From: Bacteroides mediterraneensis
GTDB taxonomy: Bacteria > Bacteroidota > Bacteroidia > Bacteroidales > Bacteroidaceae
DNA: 56,657 nucleotides
NCBI RefSeq assembly: GCF_016900355.1
Contig: NZ_JACJKA010000024.1
Location: forward strand, 1 to 56,657
Direction: 5' to 3'
Made by a program: the position numbers and the translations under genes. Below are positions 50,911-56,657 of the stretch, in pieces (the stretch's first letter is position 1; each line of letters opens with the position of its first letter). Below the pieces are notes generated by a model that saw only the letters and a list, made by a program, of their open reading frames with translations, did not search any database and was not told the origin of the DNA.

Positions 50911-50939
50911 ATTCTTTTCTTTTTTATTGATTACGGGTG

Positions 50940-50947
50940 CAAAGATA
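50940..50947 (-). promoter_or_regulatory. Candidate -7 element for ric
   Basis: On the minus strand TATCTTTG matches TAnnTTTG and lies 29 bp before the ATG at 50910. The predicted start is about 50936. There is no TTTG at the -33 position. That position is instead covered by the palindrome at 50969-50984. Confidence 0.65.
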
Positions 50948-50968
50948 GTCCCCACACTCCAGAAACTT

Positions 50969-50984
50969 TGTCACCTATGTGACA
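50969..50984. promoter_or_regulatory. Candidate Crp/Fnr-type operator in the ric-cobW-like divergent region
   Basis: TGTCAC-CTAT-GTGACA is a perfect 6+6 bp palindrome. Its centre is about 40.5 bp upstream of the predicted ric start, the classic class II activator position, and it replaces the missing -33 box. A half-copy, GTGACACC, recurs at 51028-51035 near the divergent GTPase gene. A nitrosative-stress Crp/Fnr regulator (HcpR-like) is a plausible binder, but this is inference. Confidence 0.55.
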
Positions 50985-51051
50985 CCAACCTATAACGAAA
51001 GTTAAACCCGTGTTCTGCGGAAAAGAAGTGACACCGTATGCAGAAAAACAC

Positions 51052-51059
51052 TACCTTTG
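51052..51059 (+). promoter_or_regulatory. Candidate -7 element for the COG0523 GTPase gene
   Basis: TACCTTTG matches TAnnTTTG and lies 29 bp before the ATG at 51089. No -33 TTTG is seen. The half-site GTGACACC (51028-51035) falls in its -35 region. Confidence 0.6.
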
Positions 51060-51088
51060 CAGGCACGTAAAAAAAACAGAACAGTAAG

Positions 51089-52354
51089 ATGAAAACAAAA
51101 GACATGCCTATACTCCTGCTCACCGGTTATCTGGGAAGCGGGAAAACCACTTTATTGAATTATTTGCTGAGCAACCGCGAAGGAATCAAGTTTGCCGTCA
51201 TCGTGAACGACATCGGTGAAGTCAACATCGATGCAGAACTGATTCAGAAAGGCGGTATCGTGGGCCAGAAAGAAGACAGCCTCGTGGCCCTGCAGAACGG
51301 TTGTATCTGCTGTACCCTCCGCACCGACCTCATCGAACAGATTTTCGAGCTGATGAAAATGCAGCGTTTCGACTACATCGTCATCGAAGCCAGTGGGGTC
51401 TGTGAACCGGAACCTATTGCCCGTACCATCTGCTCCATTCCCCAGCTGGGCGGAGCCTATACCAAATACGGAACCTGCCGCCTCGACAACATCGTGACGG
51501 TGGTCGATGCCCTTCGCCTGCAAAGCGAATTTGACTGTGGCAAGGAACTGACCCGCAAGGACCTGGAAGAAGAGGACATTGCCAACCTGCTGATTCAGCA
51601 GATAGAATTCTGTTCTACCATCCTGCTGAACAAAGCTTCTGAAGTCAGCCCGGAAGAATTGGCCCGTATCCGAAGCATCATCCGTAACATCCAGCCCCGT
51701 GCAGAAATCATCGAATGTGACTATGCGAAAGTGGATTTGAACAAGATTGTCGGTACCCACCGTTTTGACTACGAAAAGGTAGCGACTTCTGCAGCCTGGA
51801 TTCACGAAATAGAACGTCCGGTGACCGAGGAAGAAGAGGCCGAAGCCCATTCCCACGAAGGACATCACCATGACCATGATCATGAGGAACACGATCATGA
51901 CCACGAGCACGAGGCGCAAGAACATGAACACGAACATGGACATCATCATCACGACCACGAGCATCATCATGACGAAGGCGAAACGGAAGAATACGGTATC
52001 AGCAGCTTTGTATATTACCGCCGTCCGGCCTTCGACATCCATAAGTTCGACCGTTTCCTGGCCACCAAATGGCCGCGCAACGTGATTCGTGCCAAAGGGG
52101 TATGCTACTTTGCCCACAACCGTGACATGTCGTACCTCTTCGAACAGGCCGGACGCCAGAAACAAATTACGGAAGCCGGACTCTGGTATGCCACCATGCC
52201 CGAAGACGAACTCATTGAAATGATGAAACGCGAACCCGGACTGGTGAGAGACTGGGACGAGCATTACGGTGACCGCATGCAGAAGATTGTCTTCATCGGC
52301 CAGCACCTCGACAAGGAACAGCTGATAAAAGACCTGGATGCTTGTCTGGAATAA
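51089..52354 (+). CDS. COG0523/CobW-family (G3E) metallochaperone GTPase with His-rich insert
   Basis: This 421-aa P-loop GTPase is likely a zinc (or other metal) chaperone. G1 is G13-Y-L-G-S-G-K-T-T, and the family's metal motif is Cys72-I-Cys74-Cys75. The E-A-S-G-V-C-E-P-E segment near residue 102 and N-K-A-S (G4-like) follow. Between the GTPase and C-terminal CobW domain lies a region of about 45 residues (roughly 252-296) with 22 His mixed with Asp and Glu, expected to bind several metal ions. The C-terminal domain (about 305-420) is intact. It is divergent from ric. Zinc is the usual cargo for such His-rich members, but that is inference. Confidence 0.92.
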   Translation: MKTKDMPILLLTGYLGSGKTTLLNYLLSNREGIKFAVIVNDIGEVNIDAELIQKGGIVGQKEDSLVALQNGCICCTLRTDLIEQIFELMKMQRFDYIVIEASGVCEPEPIARTICSIPQLGGAYTKYGTCRLDNIVTVVDALRLQSEFDCGKELTRKDLEEEDIANLLIQQIEFCSTILLNKASEVSPEELARIRSIIRNIQPRAEIIECDYAKVDLNKIVGTHRFDYEKVATSAAWIHEIERPVTEEEEAEAHSHEGHHHDHDHEEHDHDHEHEAQEHEHEHGHHHHDHEHHHDEGETEEYGISSFVYYRRPAFDIHKFDRFLATKWPRNVIRAKGVCYFAHNRDMSYLFEQAGRQKQITEAGLWYATMPEDELIEMMKREPGLVRDWDEHYGDRMQKIVFIGQHLDKEQLIKDLDACLE

Positions 52355-52376
52355 CTTGAAACGAACTGAATAAAAA

Positions 52377-52426
52377 TATGCCTTCCTGAATCCGCCGGTC
52401 AAGCGCATCAGGAAGGCATACTTTTT
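52377..52426. terminator. Terminator between the COG0523 GTPase and GH28 genes
   Basis: Perfect 13-bp arms TATGCCTTCCTGA (52377-52389) and TCAGGAAGGCATA (52408-52420) are followed by CTTTTTT. It lies 22 bp after the stop codon. A-rich bases on the left make it usable for the convergent gene also. Confidence 0.85.
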
Positions 52427-52461
52427 TCACCTTATATATTATCGACCTTTACAGCCGCTGC

Positions 52462-54000
52462 TCAATCTACCTCCTGCAACTGGTTCTTTGCGGTGGTATC
52501 CACTTCCTGCAACGTGCATTTCCGCAAGACCACCTGCCTTGCCTGCTTGTTCTCCGGCAAGTCAATCCCCGTCAGACGAATATCACTTACCCGGTCGAAC
52601 ACAAAAGCCGGACGGAAATCATCTTCCTGCAAACGCAGCTTGATGTGACGCATCTGAATCCCTTTCACATGGCGCACATAAAATCCCCATGAAGGCAGTT
52701 CCTCAAACATGGTAAACTCCGGATATCCCTTTTCATTTTCAGGCACATCCTTCAACCGGCTCACCGACATGTAAGCCATTCCCCGCGTAGCACGGCCCGG
52801 ATACACAATCTCGATGTTCTCCAACGTCACATCTTCAATGTCATGCCCTGGTATGCCTGAAATGGAACTGGGGAACGGATTATGGAAGAACGTCACCGAA
52901 GGTCCCCGCAAGTCATAATTAAGGTCCGGACGGCCAAAAGGCACTTCCACATATACATTCTTAATAGACACATGACGCAAGTACCCCGGCTGGTCTCCCG
53001 AGCGATGTCCCAGACGAATAAAAATCGCATTGCCCGTGTTCACCGCATGCACATTGGATACCTGTACATGCTCAATCTCCGCTCCATCGACCGACTCAAT
53101 GGCAATGGCCGAACGGTAAGTATCCTTTACCCAGATACGGTCAATCTTCACATTCTTGAATCCGCCGAGTGATTCCGTGCCAAACTTGATGGCGCTGGCA
53201 CTGCTGATGATGTGACAGTTGGAAATAGAGACATCGTCATTCCAAGCCCCCCGGTTGTGCGACTTCAAGCAAATGCCGTCATCAGCTGAATTGATGTAAC
53301 AGTTCGAAATACGCACCTTCTTACAATCGCTGATGTCAATCCCGTCGTTGTTCCAATAAGCCCGGTTTTCGACATGCAGACTGTCCAAAGTAAGGTCAGT
53401 GCACAAAGAGAACGACAATCCCCACGCGGCACTGCTTCGGAGATGGGCATTGCGAATCTCCACCCCACGACATCCACGAATGAAAAGAAGTTTCGGACGC
53501 GTATTCGGACGCTTGCGGTATGTGTTATAATGCTTATCCACCAACTCTCCCGTATGATGCAGACTATCAATCGTCAAGGCCAGTTCTCGGCCTTGTCCAT
53601 CGATAGATCCTTCTCCCATGATACCAATATTTTCAGCTCCTTCCGCATAAATCAGTGCCTGGTCAAAATGGTCATCGTTCACCTTCAGCTCCTTCTCCGT
53701 GCTGAAACCCGGATAATCATACGGACTCGTGCTTCCCAACAGCACCGCCTCCTTCTCCAGGTAAAGCATCACATTCGATTTCAACTGCAAACTACCGGTG
53801 AGATACCGTCCGGCCGGGAAATACAACTGACCGCCTCCTGAGACATGCAAATTATCGATAGCCGCTTGCAGGCTATCCGTATTCAGTGTTTTTCCATCGC
53901 CCACCACTCCGTGCCGGAGCACATTATATTCAATTGCCGTAGCCGTATTCGTCCACGAGAACAGGCCACACAAAACAAGAAACAAGGTTTGTTTTTTCAT
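52462..54000 (-). CDS. Glycoside hydrolase family 28-like protein (polygalacturonase fold)
   Basis: This 512-aa secreted protein has a signal peptide (about residues 1-22) and a right-handed parallel beta-helix typical of GH28 and pectate lyase superfamily 3. GH28 acts on galacturonan or rhamnogalacturonan backbones. The catalytic aspartates are present: N-N-D219-G-I-D and A-D240-D241-G-I. The usual G-H-G segment reads A268-S269-A270, and the R-I-K segment reads A-I-E near residue 290, so two substrate-binding motifs are lost. It is alone, with no SusC/D, esterase or lyase beside it. Its substrate probably differs from plain polygalacturonate. Confidence 0.85.
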   Translation of the reverse strand: MKKQTLFLVLCGLFSWTNTATAIEYNVLRHGVVGDGKTLNTDSLQAAIDNLHVSGGGQLYFPAGRYLTGSLQLKSNVMLYLEKEAVLLGSTSPYDYPGFSTEKELKVNDDHFDQALIYAEGAENIGIMGEGSIDGQGRELALTIDSLHHTGELVDKHYNTYRKRPNTRPKLLFIRGCRGVEIRNAHLRSSAAWGLSFSLCTDLTLDSLHVENRAYWNNDGIDISDCKKVRISNCYINSADDGICLKSHNRGAWNDDVSISNCHIISSASAIKFGTESLGGFKNVKIDRIWVKDTYRSAIAIESVDGAEIEHVQVSNVHAVNTGNAIFIRLGHRSGDQPGYLRHVSIKNVYVEVPFGRPDLNYDLRGPSVTFFHNPFPSSISGIPGHDIEDVTLENIEIVYPGRATRGMAYMSVSRLKDVPENEKGYPEFTMFEELPSWGFYVRHVKGIQMRHIKLRLQEDDFRPAFVFDRVSDIRLTGIDLPENKQARQVVLRKCTLQEVDTTAKNQLQEVD

Positions 54001-54107
54001 GGTATATCTGTCTATTTACGGGTAAAAATACACATTTCATCAGACAACCACCCTATCATCCGTCTATAAAATAGCTGTATCCACTAAATTTTTTCACTTA
54101 AACCCAT

Positions 54108-54153
54108 AAAAAAAGCGTCTTTTTGAGACACTTTGCTTGCCCCCAAAAGACGC
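54108..54153 (-). terminator. Terminator of the pyrD-like/HD operon
   Basis: On the minus strand GCGTCTTTT (54145-54153) pairs with AAAAGACGC (54115-54123) across a 21-nt loop, followed by T7 (plus-strand A at 54108-54114). It lies about 23 bp past the HD gene stop. The gap from here to the GH28 start (54001-54107) has a weak -7-like TATTTTTA at 54023-54030. Confidence 0.8.
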
Positions 54154-54175
54154 CATTCAACGGCCTCCGCCTTGC

Positions 54176-54694
54176 TTACAAATACATTCTGTCGAGCAAT
54201 GACAGGCCCGCCTTTGTCTTGAAGATTTTTTCCCGTACCTTCCGAACAGCTTCTACCGGCAGGCTGTCTTCATAAATATTGACCAGGAAATCGGCTTCCA
54301 CCAAAATCTGATAATCCATTCCCTCTATACAATCATACGTGTGGTGATGTCCCACCAGCCAACATATCCGTTCAATCTGTGCTTCAGAGAAGGTGCCCAT
54401 CTCGGTCAGCAATTTCCGGGCCTCCGCCGGACCTTCCTGTTCTTGGTGCTTACCGTCGCACACTCCGTACTTCTTTTCAGAAATCCGGATACCAATATCG
54501 TGTACAATGGCGGTCGCTTCCAAAATCAGTTGTGTAGCCGCATCCAATCCCTCTGACAAACCAATCATCCGGGCAAAGTAATGCACCTTAATGAGATGCT
54601 GTATCCGTTTCGGGTCACCCTCATTGTAGGTCACCATCCGGTCTGACAATTCATGCAACTGCCAGTCGGCTGTTTTTTTCTCGTTTGTTTCCAT
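54176..54694 (-). CDS. HD-domain phosphohydrolase
   Basis: This 172-aa cytoplasmic protein has a typical HD metal-dependent phosphohydrolase fold. Visible ligands are His and Asp in A-I-V-H-D-I-G near residue 70, an upstream His in I-K-V-H-Y-F-A near residue 38, and H-H-H near residue 116. The family includes nucleotide and nucleoside phosphatases and (p)ppGpp hydrolases, and its substrate cannot be told from sequence alone. It starts 25 bp after the pyrD-like stop, so the two are probably one transcript, which may hint at nucleotide metabolism. Confidence 0.85.
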   Translation of the reverse strand: METNEKKTADWQLHELSDRMVTYNEGDPKRIQHLIKVHYFARMIGLSEGLDAATQLILEATAIVHDIGIRISEKKYGVCDGKHQEQEGPAEARKLLTEMGTFSEAQIERICWLVGHHHTYDCIEGMDYQILVEADFLVNIYEDSLPVEAVRKVREKIFKTKAGLSLLDRMYL

Positions 54695-54718
54695 ATCTTG
54701 TAGTTCTAAATCCTCTCT

Positions 54719-55714
54719 TTATTCATTGCATGCCTCAGCTATGTGCTTGATGATGCCGGGACCTTCGTAAATAAAGGCTGAATATACCTGCACCAGATGA
54801 GCCCCTGCCCGTCGCATCATCTCTGCCTCATGTGACGTCATCACTCCTCCGGCACCAATCAACAACATCTCTTTGGGGGCATGAGCCGACAAATATTTCA
54901 TCACCTCCACCGACTTATGGATGACCGGAAGTCCACTGATACCTCCCGCACCTACCTGAGTCACCTCTGCCTGACTGGAATGAATCAACAGCGAACGGTC
55001 TTGAGTCGGTCCCGTGGCAATAAACCCATCCAGATGATGCTTCTTCGCAAAGGTAATGATACCCTCCAATTTCTCCAAAGGCACATCGGCCGGAAGTTTC
55101 AGAAATACCGGTTTTTCCAAACGCTGTCTGTCTGCTTCAAGCGCTTCCAGCACTCCTGCCAGCACTTCAGGAGTCATGCTGCCCCAGTTCATCGTATAGT
55201 AATCTGCATACCGACTGAACGCCTCATACAAACTTGTAATATCCGCTGCGGCCCGTTCACCGTCAGCCGGTGTATTAGTATTGATGTTAACTCCTAAAAT
55301 GTATTTTCCTTCCCGCTTACGTTGCAAGTTTTTCAGAACGACTTCTTTTCCAGGATTGTTGAAACCCGTACGCGACACCAATGCATGGTCTTCCGGCAAA
55401 CGGAAAATACGCGGGGCAGGATTTCCAGCCACTTTTTCCGGAGTCACCGTTCCGACTTCCAGAAATCCGAAACCCAAATCACTCAGTTCGTCAAAGCAAC
55501 TTGCTTCCTTGTCAAACCCAGCAGACAAGCCCACCCGATTGCAGAAAGTCAGATTCCGCCATTGGAACGGAGCTGCCTTCGGACGATAGTAAGCACGTAT
55601 CATTCCTTTCACCAACGGAAGATGACGATACACATGAAGCAAAGAAATAATCTGGTTGTGAATCTTTTCCGCATCGATACGGAACAACCAAGGACGAAGA
55701 ATGGATTTGTACAT
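54719..55714 (-). CDS. pyrD: Dihydroorotate dehydrogenase-like (PyrD class 2 fold, altered orotate site)
   Basis: Class 2 PyrD oxidises dihydroorotate to orotate and reduces membrane quinone. The 331-aa protein has the N-terminal membrane-binding helices and the FMN barrel, with family motifs A-G-F-D-K69, G-T-V-T-P near residue 88, and the FMN-phosphate loop G-A-G-G-V near residue 287. Compared with the E. coli enzyme as I recall it, several orotate contacts differ: Asn111 is Ser114, the N-I-S-S-P-N loop is N176-W-G-S179-M-T181, and Asn246-Thr247 are Gly235-Pro236. Lys69 and possibly the catalytic Ser179 remain. It may be a divergent PyrD or a paralogue with another substrate. Confidence 0.8.
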   Translation of the reverse strand: MYKSILRPWLFRIDAEKIHNQIISLLHVYRHLPLVKGMIRAYYRPKAAPFQWRNLTFCNRVGLSAGFDKEASCFDELSDLGFGFLEVGTVTPEKVAGNPAPRIFRLPEDHALVSRTGFNNPGKEVVLKNLQRKREGKYILGVNINTNTPADGERAAADITSLYEAFSRYADYYTMNWGSMTPEVLAGVLEALEADRQRLEKPVFLKLPADVPLEKLEGIITFAKKHHLDGFIATGPTQDRSLLIHSSQAEVTQVGAGGISGLPVIHKSVEVMKYLSAHAPKEMLLIGAGGVMTSHEAEMMRRAGAHLVQVYSAFIYEGPGIIKHIAEACNE

Positions 55715-55740
55715 AATCGTAATTTTTTAGTTTCGTGGCG

Positions 55741-55748
55741 CAAAAGTA
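55741..55748 (-). promoter_or_regulatory. Candidate -7 element for the pyrD-like/HD operon
   Basis: On the minus strand TACTTTTG matches TAnnTTTG and lies 26 bp upstream of the ATG at 55714. No -33 TTTG is present at the usual spacing. Confidence 0.5.
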
Positions 55749-55844
55749 CGACATCTCCCTGAAATTCCCTCATAAAAAAAGTTATCCCCTATTACCAATC
55801 TTGTTCTCTACTATCTAATCAGCAAAAATGTAACTTACTCATAC

Positions 55845-56318
55845 TTAATAGCAAATTTTACATGGTCTCCTGTATCTAATAACATCATCCAATGGTACCC
55901 GTATCACATCTCCAGAACATCGACTTAAACCTTTACAATCACTATATTTATGGAATACCTCCGAGTTAGGTCCTGTACATATATAGACTGCTATCTCTTT
56001 ATCTGTTTTTTCGTCTTTCCCGCCATTTCCTCCGATTGACATAGTAAACAGTAAAGCACAAGAAGTAAAAATAAAAGATAGGATATAATTAATCTTTTCA
56101 TTTTGTATTATACATCCAATGACAAAGTTTGTACAAAAATTCAAAACAAACAATACAAATGCAATCGCTGAAGCAAGGAATAATAGAATAGGAAAATAGT
56201 ACCATTTATCTGTACTGATGTTAAACGCCCCACTTATATAATGTGATGCAATCATTATTATAATCGCAACAAACAAATATTTTAAATAAACATAAAGACA
56301 ACCTTTGTTTTCTCTCAT
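55845..56318 (-). CDS. Membrane protein with a C-terminal cysteine-rich domain, unknown function
   Basis: This 157-aa protein has three hydrophobic segments in its first 95 residues (about 11-30, 40-62 and 77-93). A soluble C-terminal domain (about 108-157) begins V-Y-I-C-T-G-P and shows a Cys/His pattern: C-T-G, then F-H-K-Y-S-D-C, S-R-C and a final R-R-P-C-K-I-C-Y. The spacing resembles small zinc-binding modules found at the C-termini of nucleases and unknown proteins in Bacteroidota. I do not recognise a named family. The region is more AT-rich than the rest of the window, and no neighbour points to a role. Confidence 0.65.
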   Translation of the reverse strand: MRENKGCLYVYLKYLFVAIIIMIASHYISGAFNISTDKWYYFPILLFLASAIAFVLFVLNFCTNFVIGCIIQNEKINYILSFIFTSCALLFTMSIGGNGGKDEKTDKEIAVYICTGPNSEVFHKYSDCKGLSRCSGDVIRVPLDDVIRYRRPCKICY

Positions 56319-56327
56319 GGTTCAATA

Positions 56328-56600
56328 TTATAATTCGTTATCATGCTCTTCAGAAGAATTATCAAGATAGTAAAAACTTGTGTACATAAGTCCTACATAC
56401 CAAAACATTTCACCTCCTTTTGACTCATCATACGTTACAGTTAATGAACAAGCATTTGTATTGTCTAAATAATATGAATATATGCCATCACTTCCATCAC
56501 TTTCAGCAGATCTATATTTGTTATACTTATTAGACTTTATATAGATTAATTTATTATATGACTCATTTTGTGCGTGATTCTGAAGTTGTGTAATCCACAA
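56328..56600 (-). pseudogene. Short AT-rich reading frame, probable remnant
   Basis: The frame of 90 codons opens with TTG and has no ATG before codon 65. It contains many Tyr, Asn and Ser residues and no recognisable domain. Its first 18 codons overlap, in another frame, the possible transposase tail at 56546-56656. The remaining part, past 56546, could be the 3' end of a gene cut by an insertion, or non-coding. It lies 9 bp before the membrane protein gene on the same strand. Confidence 0.35.
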
Positions 56601-56656
56601 GCAATAAGAATCACCATATCTTCGAAACCGAATTTATGGCATCTGAATCGTTCTTT
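56546..56656 (-). mobile_element. Possible C-terminal tail of a DDE transposase, cut by the window edge
   Basis: On the minus strand an open frame enters from the right edge and stops at 56546 after 36 codons. It includes F-G-F-E-D-M-V and I-L-I-A-C-G-L-H-N-F-R-I. The A-C-x-L-H-N-F pattern near the C-terminus is typical of DDE transposases of the IS5/DDE_4 type. The rest of the protein and the inverted repeat lie outside or are not visible, so this is a tentative call. Confidence 0.45.
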
Positions 56657-56657
56657 A

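Noticed and set aside
51152..52408. 418-codon minus-strand reading frame
   Set aside because: It is the antisense shadow of the COG0523 GTPase; the His-rich codons give a Val/Met-rich product with no domain.

Overview
The window looks like a chromosomal segment of a gut-type Bacteroidota, most likely Bacteroidaceae (Bacteroides or Phocaeicola; genus not certain). The evidence is a SusC/SusD pair, an UpxY-type NusG paralogue, a TamB giant, a HU-CCDC81/SPOR protein, a DUF3078 protein, a PorT-like barrel, Na+-NQR, a group-B-like [FeFe] hydrogenase, and many promoters of the Bacteroides form TTTG-N19/20-TAnnTTTG. It is mostly core and housekeeping sequence. I see no prophage, CRISPR array, toxin-antitoxin pair or recognisable defence island. 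Only the last ~0.9 kb looks acquired: it is AT-rich, holds unknown genes and a possible transposase tail.

Layout. 1-6 kb: nqrABCDEF on the minus strand with a terminator. 6-13.6 kb (minus): nhaC and a secreted C1 cysteine peptidase, then a SusC/SusD pair with no enzyme or regulator beside it. 13.8-20.3 kb (plus): tamB followed closely by aguA-aguB (agmatine to putrescine). 20.4-25.3 kb: trkH (minus), a 22-bp-period palindrome array, an orphan UpxY-like antiterminator (plus), and a class A penicillin-binding protein (minus). 25.4-31 kb (plus): pyrB-pyrI, flavin reductase, PorT-like barrel, glyA, OmpA lipoprotein, mtgA. 31-33.1 kb (minus): DUF3078 protein and a TRIC-type channel. 33.5-39.2 kb (plus): pyrG-yidC, then an S9 peptidase. 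39.3-39.8 kb: two identical tandem tRNA-Pro(UGG) genes and the second palindrome array. 39.8-41.4 kb (minus): recR, a small membrane protein and a GNAT acetyltransferase. 41.5-50.1 kb: engB, a lipoprotein, the HU/SPOR protein, an FHA protein, and hydA-hydE-hydG-hydF. 50.2-52.4 kb: ric and a His-rich COG0523 GTPase, divergent. 52.5-55.7 kb (minus): a GH28-like protein, an HD phosphohydrolase and a PyrD-like protein.

How the genes fit together. Na+-NQR builds a sodium gradient that NhaC can use, and TrkH handles K+. The hydrogenase cluster contains the enzyme and all three H-cluster maturases, enough for a self-contained fermentative H2 module. Ric, which repairs iron-sulphur and di-iron centres, lies just downstream of the hyd operon and may protect such metal centres. 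pyrB/pyrI and pyrG supply pyrimidines; the PyrD-like protein may not.

The least explained signal is the pair of intergenic arrays at 22053-22156 and 39636-39761. They hold 5 and 6 copies of a 16-bp imperfect palindrome, AAACGY-N4-RCGTTT, separated by unrelated 6-bp spacers at an exact 22-bp period. I do not know a described element of this form.
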